Source: Siphlonurus alternatus (Eukaryota > Arthropoda > Insecta > Ephemeroptera > Siphlonuridae). Taken from it: DNA of 64,000 nucleotides. Location: assembly GCA_949825025.1 (NCBI GenBank), contig OX463780.1, forward strand, positions 14,915,480 through 14,979,479, written 5' to 3'. Both the position numbers and the translations under genes were made by a program. The notes below the pieces were generated by a model that searched no databases, had not been told where the DNA came from, and was given only the letters and a program-made list of their open reading frames with translations. Of the stretch, positions 43,700 to 55,914 are shown one piece after another; position 1 is the stretch's first letter, and each line of letters begins with the position of its first letter.

Positions 43700-43775
43700 C
43701 GCTCTTCTTGTTCATTTTTTTTTTTTAATTTAATAGCGCCATTCTTAAATTTCAGCTGTTCCACAACGCGTAAAA

Positions 43776-45408
43776 ATGTCTGGCGACGCAACAAGTGTTG
43801 GAAAACTTCTTTCAGGGACCGATGCAGCAAAGTAAGTGAAGTTAATGTTTAACCGTCATAAAATTAATCTTAAGATATATATAAGACTTACATATAAGTC
43901 CCTTTATCAGAAATTGTGGTATAATCAATAAACCATAGCAGAGACCAAAGCAAATAAAACACAGGTCTCTGCCAATAAACATTCGACTGCCCAACATAAT
44001 AATATTATGATTCTTATGTATGTATATGCTATATGCATTATGCATACGTGTATGTTTATCAGTTATATGCCATCTATTATACTGTATGCCTATAGAGTAA
44101 CTGAAAAACACTGCACTAGCTCCGCGAGTATAAATATAATTATACAATATATTTTATATTATACACTGCATGTATATATATATATGTTCAGATAAACCCT
44201 TCTGTTCGTAAATTTGTACCCTACACCCTAGTTTTTGAAGTTCATTGTCTTTTCCAGGGACTTAAAGGAGCTGTTAAAGAAGCAGGTGGAATGTTTATCT
44301 GCAAAGCTGCCAGGCTTTTGTCCTGGCTTGGCCATTGTCCAAGTCGGAGGTCGCGAAGACTCCAACGTTTACATTCGCATGAAGACCAAGACTGCTGAAG
44401 AAATTGGCATCAATGCCACTCATGTCCGTCTACCTAGGTCTACTACTGAAACGGAGGTAATTTGCAAAGCAGAATCCTATGTTAGTTTTCATGTTGCAGC
44501 AATGCTGGTTAAGAACTTTAAGAAGAAGAATAAAATGCAGAGAGCAATGATTCGTATTTTATGTGGTTCGAATCCCCCCAGGCTTTGGACAGTTTGGACA
44601 TCACTTTGGTCCAGTAAAAAAAGTAGAGTTGTCCGTCCCACCTGAGGTTTTCCACAGTTTACTCAATCTCCCCTCGGCAAATACTGAAATGAGTAACAGG
44701 CCGTGGCCACCATCCTTAAATTTCCTTATCCATACCCATAACCTTGCTTTAAGCTCCAAGCTATGTATTAAGCTGGTATTGCACGGTACAATTTTGCATA
44801 CAATTTTCCTTACAAGCAAATTTCATCTCCATACAAACAAATGGAGTTCAAGTTTCTTTGTAAGAAAAAATTTTACACTGAGTTTTTTAATTTATGTTTT
44901 CGTACAGGAAAACTTCCAGACCAATGGAAGGAATCCTTTTTAAAAATTCTCTCTAAGATGAAAGGAGACATCTTATCACCCAATTCGTATAGAGGTATTG
45001 CATTTAGTCTTTCTGACTATAAACTTTTTGTTAAACTAGTTAATGATAGACTTATGACTTGTATTCATCATCTTATCCCCGACGTCCAATTCGGTTTTAT
45101 GCCCGGTAGATCTACTATACATGCAATTAAATTCTTACACACCAAAATCATTGAGGCAGTTTCTCAGCCAAAGGAAAAATGTATGTGGTCTTTATCGATT
45201 ACTAAGGCGTTTGATTCTGTCGACAGGGAAATTCTGATGCTAAAACTTACAAGCGTTAATGTTATTCCCCGAGAGCTTCTAATTATTGTTGCTAAAATGC
45301 TTGAAATAAACTTTATTCGTATTAACGACGGGCTTTTTTTTTCAAAACCGATCTGTCAGAGTAACGGTGTCCTACAAGGAGGGCTGTCTAGTCCTATATT
45401 GTATAACT

Positions 45409-45455
<47 letters not shown>

Positions 45456-45464
45456 CTTATTTAC

Positions 45465-45555
<91 letters not shown>

Positions 45556-48500
45556 TTAAATCTTTCATAGGCTGAAAATACAATAAAAGATAGAAACATG
45601 TGAGCCTATGGGGCAAATAGAAACGGCTGCTGAAACAACCAAATCACTATACAGTGTCTATTCACCTAATTAAACAAGAACATGGAAAAGCAGAAATATA
45701 TACAATATATACAAAAATAAAACCAATAAGAAGCATAAACAATTAGACTGCCCAGTAGAATTACATAAAATTTAGAAATTAATTACATATCAAAAGGGAG
45801 AGGCATTGAATTAAACATCTTAGCAGCTCGCGGGAAATAAGAAGTAGCATATGCGACACTATTAGGCTTAGCATACACCAAGGAAAACGGGTTTCCTCTT
45901 CCGCGAGTGCGATGTTTAATTGACAATCTATTATCTCCCACAACACATAGGTCAATATTTCCACTAAGGCACTTCTTCAAAAATTTAGAATCAATATCAT
46001 CAAACACAGAACACAGGTTATTTAAATTTAATCTATCCAGACGCTGAACATGACCAAGAGTTTTGTCTTTAATTATGCGTCTAGTAGCAGTATTCTGAAT
46101 TCTATTCAATTTATCCAAGTTATATGCAGTGAGAGGACGCCAAGCGGGTGCACCATACGTTATAATAGATTTGATAAGTGAAATATAAATATTTCGCAAA
46201 ACACGTTCTCTGCATCCTCGCAATGACTTAAACACAAAACTGATTAATTTTGCACATTTCTTACGCGTCTCTTCGACATGCACGTTCCATTTCAAATCAT
46301 CCGTAATCCAAATACCAAGTAACTTAATTTTACATACTTTGTTTATTATTGTATTGTTAATCACGAAGGATGATACAATTGGATTCGAAGAGCGCGTAAT
46401 TGTCATGTGTGAGCATTTGTTTAAGTTGAGGGACATCGCATTATTTTGACACCATAAGTAAAGTATATTGAGATCATTCTGCAATTTCTCGAGATCCAAC
46501 TCATTAAATATTGAACGAAAAATTGTAGAATCATCCGAATACTTTAACATGAGTGAAGTTAAACATTTAGGCAAGTCCATTAAATAAAGATTAAATAAGT
46601 CCGGGCCAATCACAGAACCCTGGACTGTCCCGGACAGTACTGGCTGTGCCACAGATTCAGACCCCTGAAAAACAACTTTCTGGTATCGGTCAGAGAGAAA
46701 TGATTTTAACCACATTAATAAATTACCCCTGACACCACATGCCCACAATTTATCAACAAGTCTATTAGTAGGTACTTTGTCAAACGCTTTCTCCCAGTCC
46801 AAAGTAATTACTTCAATTTGCCTGGCCTTACTTTGATCCAGACTAAAATGCCATTTATCTAATATGTCTGTGAGCAAAGTAACACAAGACCTACCAGGTA
46901 TATAAGCATGTTGACAGGGAGAGATAGCGTTATTATTTTTTAAATGTAAAAAATTATTTTTAATATCTTACCCATGATATTATCGAATATTTAAAAAAGT
47001 TTTTTGAAAACGAGGAAAATGTATATTTTTTAGATGTTTATGCCGATGATATGGCTATTATGTGTAGAGATTTAGTTAAACTTCAAAAAGTATTGAACAA
47101 AGTGGTTGACTGGTCCAAAGGGAATGGTCTAACTATTAATGCTTCCAAAACAAAAATTGTTAAATTTAGAAAAGGAGGTAGGCTTAGCAAGACTGATGTT
47201 ATGTTTTGTAACAATGAAAAAATTGAGTTTGTTAGTAACTTCAAATATTTAGGAGTAACGCTACAACAAAGAGGTACGTCCTTTACTTCCCATATTACGG
47301 ATCGGTGTAAGGCAGCCCTTGCCGCCTCCTACGGTATTTTCAAACTAACTCTGTTATCTGTAAATACCGCCCTTAAGTTATTCCATCTTAAGATTGAGCC
47401 AGTCGCCACATATGGACTGGAAATTGTTTGGCCTTATTTAAAAGTTGGCGATTTTGAAATCTTAGAATCAACAAAGTCAAGATTTATTAAAAGGCTTCTC
47501 TCAGTATCCAAATTTGCATTCTCAAGGCTGGTGTATAAGCTTATCGATCAAGATTTTTTTGTGTCGGAACTTCAGAAGAAATACAATTTTCCTTGTACAC
47601 CAAATTTCAATGACTTTATGAAAAACAGAATTTTGAAAGCCTCAGAGATAAATCACAATTTTTATATTACCCCAGCTTTTGTAAATTCTAACTGGCAAAA
47701 CTGTCAATATAAAGGCAGACATATTATAACCAGGTTTGCAATGCACGGTTTCCATCACCGTGTTTGTACAAAATTAGTATACCATGAAAGCGATGACAAC
47801 TGTGTTTGTAAATTTTGTGGCCAACAATGTGAAACGAAATTATTCTTTAGCATATTTAGCTAATAATGTATGATTTATACGGGTTAATTTATTATTATTA
47901 TTTCCAAGTAATAATTATAATTGTGTTCCTTAATATTTTTTATGTTCCTAGCTCAATAATTTTTAATGTTCTATTATTTATAATATGTGTATAAGTTATT
48001 ATTTATTAATTTGTGTTGTGTGTATAATATAAGATTTTTATGTTTTTTTATGTTTATGTAATATATAATATGTACACTGTAAGAGTGTTCAATAACACTC
48101 TTAATTGAATAGTGTTCAATTATTTTTCTTAATAATAAGTAAGAAAAAATTGTATTCAATACAGTAGTTAGAAAATTTGTACTGTGTAATACCAGCTTTA
48201 GGGGTGTATCCTTGTAAAAAAAAAAAAAAAAAAAAGGCATTTTTGCTAAATAGAAATCGTAAAACAGAGCTACAGTTTGTAACATTTTCTGTCACAGCAT
48301 GTTAGCATTTTAAATTAAATGTATAAAATAAAAGTATTTGGGTGAACTCAAACTTGGTGATCTCAGTTTTTTTCAATAAAGAAAGTTTGGCAGAGAAAGT
48401 GACAAACATTTTTTGTTTTTTTCAATGAAATTTTGTAATAATATTTTATATCAGTCTTAACGTTGTCAATGTCCTTAGCTGCTGCTGAAGCTGGGTCATT

Positions 48501-51500
48501 TAAACCAAGATCCCAACATCCATGGCATCATTGTGCAAATGCCACCTGATTCGGAGAACCCAATCAATGCTCACCTCATCACAGACTCTGTGGCTCCAGA
48601 AAAGGATGTTGACGGGTAATTTCTCCTCAAATAACAACCATAGTCATTGTTTTAAATCAATTTGTAATTTTCAGATTACATACAATCAATGAGGGCCGTG
48701 TAGCAACTGGGGACCTTGATTCTGGCTTCTTACCGTGCACTCCAAATGGATGTATGGAGTTAATCAAAAGGTACATCTTCAATTAATCAGAATTTTGATA
48801 CAAGTAACAATAGTTATTATAACACATCATTGCAATTGTGTTTATTTCTCCAACTTGTTGTAATTATAGACCATCAATTTGCATCAGTAATAAATTGTAA
48901 GCTTAGAGTAATGTTACTTTCCACTCCTAAATGTTTGCTTACGATTGATTTTTTTTGTTAAATTTAATGTTGTATCATTTTTTATGTGCCAAAAAATCAC
49001 CATGCCTTTTTGTTTCGCACAAAGAAAATAATGCTATGCAGTTATAAAGCTGAACAATTGAAATAGAGTGTTGACTTAAAAATTTTTAATTATAAAAATG
49101 GATAGAGGGTGCACAGTTATGCTATTCTGATTTTTTTTTTCAGATATCTTAAGAGTCCAGGAAGTATTGCTAAAAAGTTAGGGTGAGGTTGGGTTTGAAC
49201 CAACACCCCTTTTAGGTACTTATTAGGAGAGACATCATTTCTCTGTACTTTCAATATTTTTTTAAAAATAGTTACCGGACTCTAAAAATTCTGAAAAGAA
49301 TCAGGGTAGTGCAACTTTGCACCCTCTATCCATTTCTGCAATAAAAAAAATTGAGGTTGATACTCCATTATAATAACCGCTGTAAAGCAGTAAATGTGTG
49401 ATGGTTTTACGTGATGTTCTTCAGGAGCGGGGTGGAGATTGCTGGCAGTGACGCGGTGGTGCTTGGTCGCAGCAAAATCGTGGGCACGCCGATGGCCGAG
49501 TTGCTCAAGTGGCATCACGCCACCGTCACTGTGTGCCACTCCAAGACCAAGGATCTTGACAAGAAGGTGGGCCAGTCTTCTAGCCATTTAACTCTAGTTA
49601 TAATGTCCTCAGGTCAAGAAATTAGTTACTGTAACACACTGTTGGTCCATATATGGATGTTTTTTAGTAGATTGTATTATATTATATTACTCCAATCTTA
49701 CAATTAGTTCAATATATTTTACAGACTGCCTCTGCTGATATTTTGGTTGTTGCAATTGGACGAGCTGAAATGGTGAAAGCTTCTTGGATAAAACCCGGAG
49801 CTGTTGTCATTGATTGTGGCATCAATTCGATTGCTGGTATGTATTGGCTAAAAATTCTTTCTCTCAGGCTAGCTAGCATGCAGTCACTCATATTACTTTT
49901 TCTGTCTGACTCAGACCCAAGCAAGAAGTCTGGCAAGCGTCTGGTGGGTGACGTGGACTTCCCCGGGGCTTCAAAGGTTGCCTCGTGGATCACGCCAGTA
50001 CCGGGTGGAGTGGGGCCAATGACGGTCATCATGCTGATGCGCAACACTGTGTTAGCGGCAGAGAAGGTGGCTGCTAGGCTAATGACCTCCCAGTGGAGCC
50101 TCAGAGAACTCCCCCTCAGACTGCAAACCCCAGTGCCAAGGTAGGCAGAGCCACTACCACTACAATACTGTCTAATTGAAGTACTTAATCTGAATTGCTG
50201 TTTTAGTTATTTTTTTGAACTACACAAAAGTTTCTTTATATTAATAAGTAATACAATTTTATTTCAAATTTCATACATGCTAGGTTGATGAACTAATGTT
50301 CTTCTCTTTGCCATTGAAGATTAAATATAGACTATATTTTGAACTTTATTCTGACTTGTTGCAGTGATATAGTGATAGCTAGGTCTCAGGAGCCAAAGAA
50401 CATTGGCCAACTTGCAGAGGAGATTGGTCTGCTGACCAGCGAGGTGCAGCAGTATGGTCCCAAGAAAGCCAAGGTGTCTCTGTCAGCCATCCGCCGTCTT
50501 GCTGCCGGCAAGAGGGGAAAGTACATTGTTGTAGCAGGGTAAGTCCAGAGAGAGTTAGTGTTAGCGGTTCACAAGCTATAATATACCACTGTCTGCAGCA
50601 TAACCCCAACCCCTCTTGGAGAGGGCAAAAGCACAACCACTATTGGACTAGCCCAAGCTTTGGCTGTTCACAAGAAAAAAAATACAATTGCTTGTGTACG
50701 TCAGCCTTCTCAGGGTCCTACTTTTGGACTTAAAGGTAAGTTAAGAAACATTCAATCATGCTTAATTAAAGAGAAACTAATTTTCTATATATTATTAGTC
50801 ATGTAAATTATAAAATTATACAACTGCAAATAACATTTTCCAATCTGTAAACCAGGAGGCGCTGCAGGGGGAGGTTACTCGCAGGTCATCCCGATGGAAG
50901 ACTTCAACCTCCACTTGACGGGAGACATCCACGCAGTGACGGCAGCCAACAATCTGCTGGCCGCCCAGCTGGATGCTCGCATGTTCCACGAGGCCACTCA
51001 GTCCGACACGGCTCTGTATGGACGTCTTGTGCCAGCCAACAAGCTTGGTGTCAGAGCCTTCTCCAAGATTCAGGTGAATTTCCTCTATTTATCTCCGCTT
51101 GTTTTGGAAAAGTAGCCAAGTAATGTGTCCCTTATATTTAGATCTTATTTAAAGGGTGAGGGATAGGGTGGGGGAGGATTCAACCGATAAGTAATGATAT
51201 GATATGTAATGATATCATTAGTGGCCTTGTGGGTGTATAATTTGTCTATACTGATTGGAGCTTGTTGTTACAGCTGAAACGCCTACAGAAGTGTGGAATC
51301 AACAAAACTGATCCTAACACTCTGACTCCTGAAGAGATCAAACAGTTTGCCAGACTTGATGTTGATCCAGCAACCATCACCTGGGTTAGAGGTGAGAAAA
51401 TTTCCTAATATATTAATTTCATTTACTGCTTGCTAAATTGGGCTGTGAACAAGTATGAAAACAACAACAAGTAATTCACTAAAAAATAGGCAAATAATGG

Positions 51501-54054
51501 TGGTGAATGCTTACTTAGTGATTGACACCAACGACCGATTTCTGCGCAACATCACGATTGGCCAGGGAGCCACTGAGAAGAACATGAGCCGTGAGACGAG
51601 CTTCAGCATCTCGGTGGCGAGTGAGGTGATGGCTGTGCTGGCCTTGGCCTCGGACCTGGCAGACATGAAGGAGCGTCTTGGGCGCATGGTCGTGGCCCTC
51701 GACAAGCAGGGGCGTCCAGTCACCGCTGATGACCTCGTGAGTACACCCGTAGCTTCCGACCTGTTTGTGGTTCATAAATACTTATTTTCATCAGTATCAA
51801 CCTTAAGTGTACACTGTGCTCAATATTTTTTAGACTAGTTTTAAGTACTGTTCAGTAAATTGTTTTATTTTTGTAAAGTTATGAACATTTTTAGTACTTT
51901 AAGATATGTAATATTTTGCACATTAAATGAAATCATATAGAAATGATAAATTGCAATACTGTACTGTAGTTCATCAATTTGATCACTTTTGCTTTACTGT
52001 TTACTTTCTTGCAGGGTGCCACGGGAGCACTCACCATTTTGATGAAAGATGCTCTGCAGCCCACCTTAATGCAGACATTAGAGGGATCTCCAGTGCTGGT
52101 GCATGCTGGTCCCTTTGCCAACATTGCTCACGGCTGCTCGTCAGTAGTGGCCGATGATTTGGGACTGCGGCTGGTGGGGGAAGAGGGCTATGTTGTGACA
52201 GAGGCAGGCTTTGGCTCGGACATTGGTAAGGTGATCGACAGTTGAAGTGAGTAAGTGTTAGTAATAAAGTTTGCCACCTGCAGGTCTGGAAAAATTCTGC
52301 AACATCAAATGTCGCTCCTCGGGCCTGATTCCCAATGCTGTGGTTCTGGTGACTTCAGTGAGGGCACTCAAGATGCATGGAGGAGGCCCTGTGGTCACCC
52401 CAGGAACCCCACTGCCCAAGGAGTACTTGCAGGTATGAACCTCAGACACTGCATGTGTAGAGAGTAATATTTTTTAACTTTGTATATCTTTGCTATAGGA
52501 AAATTTGGAACTGCTTCGTAAAGGCTTGCCAAACCTTGAGAAACATATTGACAATGGAAAAAAGTTTGCTCTGCCTGTTGTTGTTGCAGTAAATGTATTT
52601 TCGTAAGTTTTCTTATAATTATCTGATTTTCAATTAAAAATTTAGCCTGATTGTAGAACTGTATGTATAAGTAAAACATGCTATGATCTTTAGGTCTGAT
52701 ACGCCTGCAGAAATAGCACTGGTTCAAGAAGCTAGCAAGGCTGCTGGTGCCTATGATGCTGTGGTGTGTGAGCACTGGGCAAAGGGAGGAGCAGGGGCGG
52801 AGGGGTTGGCCGATGCTGTCATCAAGGCCTGCGCCCAACCTCCCAAGTTCAAGTAAGTAATTTTTTAGCAAAATTTCATTGATTTTCTTTTACACATTGG
52901 ATTGAGAGAGAAATATACTGTAGTATAGTGTGGTACATTTCATTAACTTAACTAAATTAATATATTATCTAAATTTCAGATTCTTGTATGATCTGAACTT
53001 GACGATTGAAGAGAAGATGAATGTTATTGCATCAGAGATTTACGGAGCTGGAAAGGTTGAGCTTACCCCGGAAGTTCAGAAGATTGCCGAGCAATACACA
53101 AAGCAGGTGTGTAAAAGCAAAAGTAAAAATATTTTCTGTACTGCATCATAGTGCAGTTAGAAGACATTAAAGGATGACTGCTGAATATTGACATTTATTT
53201 TTTATTTAAGATATATCTGATGTATGAATTTATGAAATAAAATTAATGTTTCATATTTGCTGTATTATTGCTTTATAACATTATCACATCACTGGGCATT
53301 TTTATATATTTATATTGTCAACAATGTTATGTAGGGTTACGATAAGCTGCCGTTGTGTATGGCCAAGACCCACCTCTCGCTGACTTCCAACCCGGCCTTG
53401 AAAGGAGCCCCTAAAGGATTCTCCCTGCCCGTCAGGGACCTCATCTTGTCAGCTGGAGCAGGCTTTGTTGTGCCAATCATCGGAGAAGTAAGTCATTGTA
53501 CTTGCCCCATCATCTCTGAGGGTATTTTGCACGATGTTGTGGGCTTATTAAAGTAAAATTGTGATTATAAAGACAACACCACCATAGCTAATTTTAATTT
53601 TTCATTGGCTAATTGGAGTAGTAAAATAAATTAAAAATATATTTATTTTGTATTTCATGGACTTCTTATTAAACTATATAGGCTTAAAATAGTTTATGTA
53701 TTTAAATCAAGTATGTAGCTCTAGAAAATGCAAAAAACGGCTTGATATATACTACATAATTATGTACCAATTGAAAATAACGTAATTATTATATATATAT
53801 ATATTTTTTTTCTTTTTTTAAATGAAGGCATTTTTTTTATCCTTTCCTTGGAAAGAACTTTTCTTTCTGTGACTTAATCTTTTGAAAACAATAGAACTGG
53901 GGACAGAAAAAACAAACAAACATTAATTATTAGCTGACTCAACAGTTTTGTGTATTTCGTGTAGATCTCCAAGATGCCAGGTCTGACGACACGTCCCAGC
54001 ATCTACGACATGGACATAGACACAGAGACGGAGGAAATTGAAGGGCTCTTCTAA
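43776..54054 (+). CDS. MTHFD1: C-1-tetrahydrofolate synthase, trifunctional (cytoplasmic)
   Basis: Nineteen exons join in frame to 941 residues (human 935): 43776-43831, 44258-44456, 48479-48615, 48675-48770, 49425-49566, 49725-49836, 49915-50140, 50365-50538, 50599-50735, 50856-51073, 51274-51391, 51519-51736, 52015-52225, 52284-52432, 52499-52602, 52694-52852, 52980-53106, 53335-53487, 53965-54054. The enzyme interconverts 5,10-methylene-, methenyl- and 10-formyl-THF and ligates formate. Dehydrogenase/cyclohydrolase part (about 1-300): the catalytic tyrosine and lysine in [30 protein letters not shown]. Synthetase part: nucleotide loop [23 protein letters not shown] terminus EGLF. No targeting peptide, so cytoplasmic. 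An acceptor (TTTCAG) 20 bases before the ATG suggests a 5' UTR exon farther upstream, beyond the LINE. Confidence 0.97.
44550..44771. repeat. Unassigned intronic repeat with B-box-like motif
   Basis: GGTTCGAATCC at 44565-44576 matches the pol III B box exactly; no convincing A box precedes it. The following 200 bases are unusually pyrimidine-rich for the neighbourhood. Possibly the remains of a tRNA-derived SINE. Confidence 0.3.
45408..45557. repeat. (ATTT)n tract, 3' tail of a minus-strand LINE
   Basis: About 150 bases of ATTT/TTTA repeat directly abutting the 3' UTR of the minus-strand LINE. Predicted peptides here (IYLF repeats) are artefacts. Confidence 0.95.
45408..46935 (-). mobile_element. 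5'-truncated LINE inserted antisense in another LINE
   Basis: On the minus strand it runs from [17 protein letters not shown] (RT) through [31 protein letters not shown] and KYSDDSTIF to [12 protein letters not shown] (stop at 45783), then a 200-base 3' UTR and a long tetranucleotide tail (45408-45557). The ORF is open for 364 residues. The catalytic motif reads YSDD instead of the usual YADD or FADD. Confidence 0.88.
49085..49372. mobile_element. Foldback MITE with tRNA T-arm-like loop, MTHFD1 intron 4
   Basis: ATGGATAGAGGGTGCA at the left and TGCACCCTCTATCCAT at the right pair, the outer TTGAGGTTGATACTCCATTA on the right being the family end. On the minus strand the loop (about 49204-49180) contains GTTGG, TTCAAAC, CCAAC: a five-base stem and seven-base loop exactly like a tRNA T arm. 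Confidence 0.75.
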
Positions 54055-54205
54055 CCTGCCATCACTATGATGCATTCTTTATTCTTTACTATAGTTGCAG
54101 ACATAGAACTGAAAGAAGTTGAGCATGCAATACTTGCTTGCAACAAGGTTTATTTTTCATTGGGTGTGGTAATTGTATCATTTTTACATAAGTATAGCGG
54201 TATAA

Positions 54206-54211
54206 AATAAA
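54206..54211 (+). promoter_or_regulatory. Polyadenylation signal, MTHFD1
   Basis: AATAAA about 150 bases past the stop codon. Confidence 0.65.
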
Positions 54212-54752
54212 TACAATAAGTTTAATTTTCTTCGTGCTCAAGATATTTGAAAGTTAAATTTATATACTCCATTACAATAGTCTGAAAATATAAAGCTAAT
54301 TAAGTTTCTAAACATGTGAGGTTTATCAATTTATCATTTACTGTGCCTTATTTTTGTATGTAAATATATATTTTTGGAGCTGTTATGTAATTTAATATAC
54401 AAAAAGTCAAATATTGCATGATGATATAGCAAAAGTGATTGATAAAGTAAAGTTGTTTGTTATAGTCAACATCCCTATATACAATTGTTGATAAAGTTGT
54501 GGGTATAAAATGGACAGTAATATGTGAAGTTAAAAAGCAATAGTTAGAATGATATATTATAATGTGCCTATATATATATCTTTTATAGAAAATTAAAAAT
54601 TTAATTATCTTATTATTGTGCTCTTCAATATTTTCTTTATCTTTTTTTCCAATTAGTGTTTTGTTGGAAGATAAATTCAAGTGCCGTAATATAGTAAAAA
54701 TAAGTAGCATTTACAAATAATTTTGAGTAAAAAGTATGAAATAGTTTTCACA

Positions 54753-54802
54753 AAATCTTTTTTTATCTCCCATGTGTGCACATGCGAGATAAAAAAAGAT
54801 TT
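54753..54802. repeat. 50-bp palindrome
   Basis: AAATCTTTTTTTATCTC meets its complement across CCATGTGTGCACATG, with a single mismatch. No flanking duplication is seen, so insertion is not shown. Confidence 0.7.
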
Positions 54803-54910
54803 ACATTCCCAAAATTTCATATCTAATTTAATTATCACACAAATGATCTGCAAATAATTAAATTGTTGATCTATAATGTGTTTTATAATTTAATAAAATG
54901 ATTTGATTAA

Positions 54911-55180
54911 CATGTAAACCTTAGCAGACACACAGTAATTCTGATTTTTTTTTTTTTTTTTTTAAGACAGATTTTAGTACCTAAAAACCACAGAAAAAAT
55001 TTCAAAACAATTATTCAAGCCGATTTTTTTTAATTTGGCTCTCCATGGGAATGCTGAAAATTAAAAAAATTAATTAAAAAAAAAATCGGCTCGAATAATT
55101 TTTTTTTCTGTGGCTTTTAGGCATTAACATCTGCCTCTCAAAAAAATTTCAGAATTTTTGTGTGTGCTAAGGTTTACATG
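54911..55180. mobile_element. Foldback MITE with TTAA duplication, 270 bp
   Basis: CATGTAAACCTTAGCA at the left, its complement at the right, TTAA on both sides (54907-54910, 55181-55184). Inner arms share CCGATTTTTTTTAATT-like sequence. Downstream ACCAGCTGATCCGTGTTACC resembles the end of the 25566 repeat. Confidence 0.75.
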
Positions 55181-55914
55181 TTAATTTCAAATGGTACTAA
55201 AAAACCAGCTGATCCGTGTTACCTTATCAGCAATGAAATATTATCATACTGAACTATATATATGTAACAAGGCCAACTGGTTATAATTGCTTTGCATTAT
55301 AATAACTGTATCAAACTTGTATAACATTCCATTGTAGCTGTCGAAGCATTTATCTAACCTTCAAATTTTGATTACTAATTAAATTTAAAAATTTAATGTA
55401 CGTACGTTTACTCAATAAAAATTGCAGAAAATAAAATATTCCTATCATTCACCCAAGATAATTAAGTTATGAATATTTGCCAATTTTAGTTAGCTGCAGT
55501 GTGCGAGTTAAAAAATATATTTAATAATAAAACTGCATGGTTCAAAAGAACTTTACCTAATTTTTGAGGGCTTAGGCATGGAAAAATTCCTCCATGGGCT
55601 TAGGGATTAAGTTATTATTGAATATAGGTCTTCCTAATCTTTCTGAAATATATAGGCCTGTTTGTAAATGCACCAACTGTTAAACTAATTAACTATACCA
55701 TGGGATCAGATGAACCATCGACTCTCATTTGATTGTTTATTTATACAAACTGACCAACTGTCTATATAGAGTAGTTGACATATTTAATATTTCAATTCAC
55801 TAATCTTTCATTACATTCATACGGCAGTGTTTAATGCGGATTCAGTGATGACGGATAATGTTATTCCTACTAGGTGACGTCAACGGATCCGTATTAAACT
55901 CTTGTCATGTGAAC
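55181..55914. other. AT-rich intergenic DNA
   Basis: No gene or definite element seen up to the hAT-like insertion at 55915. Confidence 0.4.

Larger units (their letters stand above)
44871..47865 (+). mobile_element. 5'-truncated LINE reverse transcriptase, split by another LINE
   Basis: Part one (44871-45407) encodes [53 protein letters not shown], the aspartate-bearing [13 protein letters not shown] and [16 protein letters not shown]. Part two (about 46940-47865) resumes HDIIEYL, then VYADDMAIM with the catalytic YADD, and ends in a cysteine pair, CKFCGQQCE. The two halves are consecutive pieces of one RT domain. The endonuclease half is missing. The C-terminal CxxC suggests an I/R1-like or related clade rather than the CR1-like family at 40605. 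Confidence 0.85.
44772..48196. mobile_element. Inverted-repeat DNA element enclosing two LINEs, MTHFD1 intron 2
   Basis: Left end GCTGGTATTGCACGGTACAA and right end (complement of TTGTACTGTGTAATACCAGC) are inverted repeats, bordered by TTAA and TTTA. Further inverted similarity continues inward (ATACAATTTT and TCTTAC on both sides). Most parsimonious reading: a MITE-like element that later received the LINE at 44871. Confidence 0.55.
54055..54910. other. MTHFD1 3' flank and intergenic DNA
   Basis: AT-rich and without coding signal. Contains the polyadenylation signal at 54206 and a 50-bp palindrome at 54753. Confidence 0.45.

Noticed and set aside
45367..45575. Open frame of repeated IYLF residues
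   Set aside because: It is only the translation of the ATTT tail of the antisense LINE.
52395..52871. 158-residue minus-strand frame
   Set aside because: Antisense shadow of MTHFD1 exons and introns.
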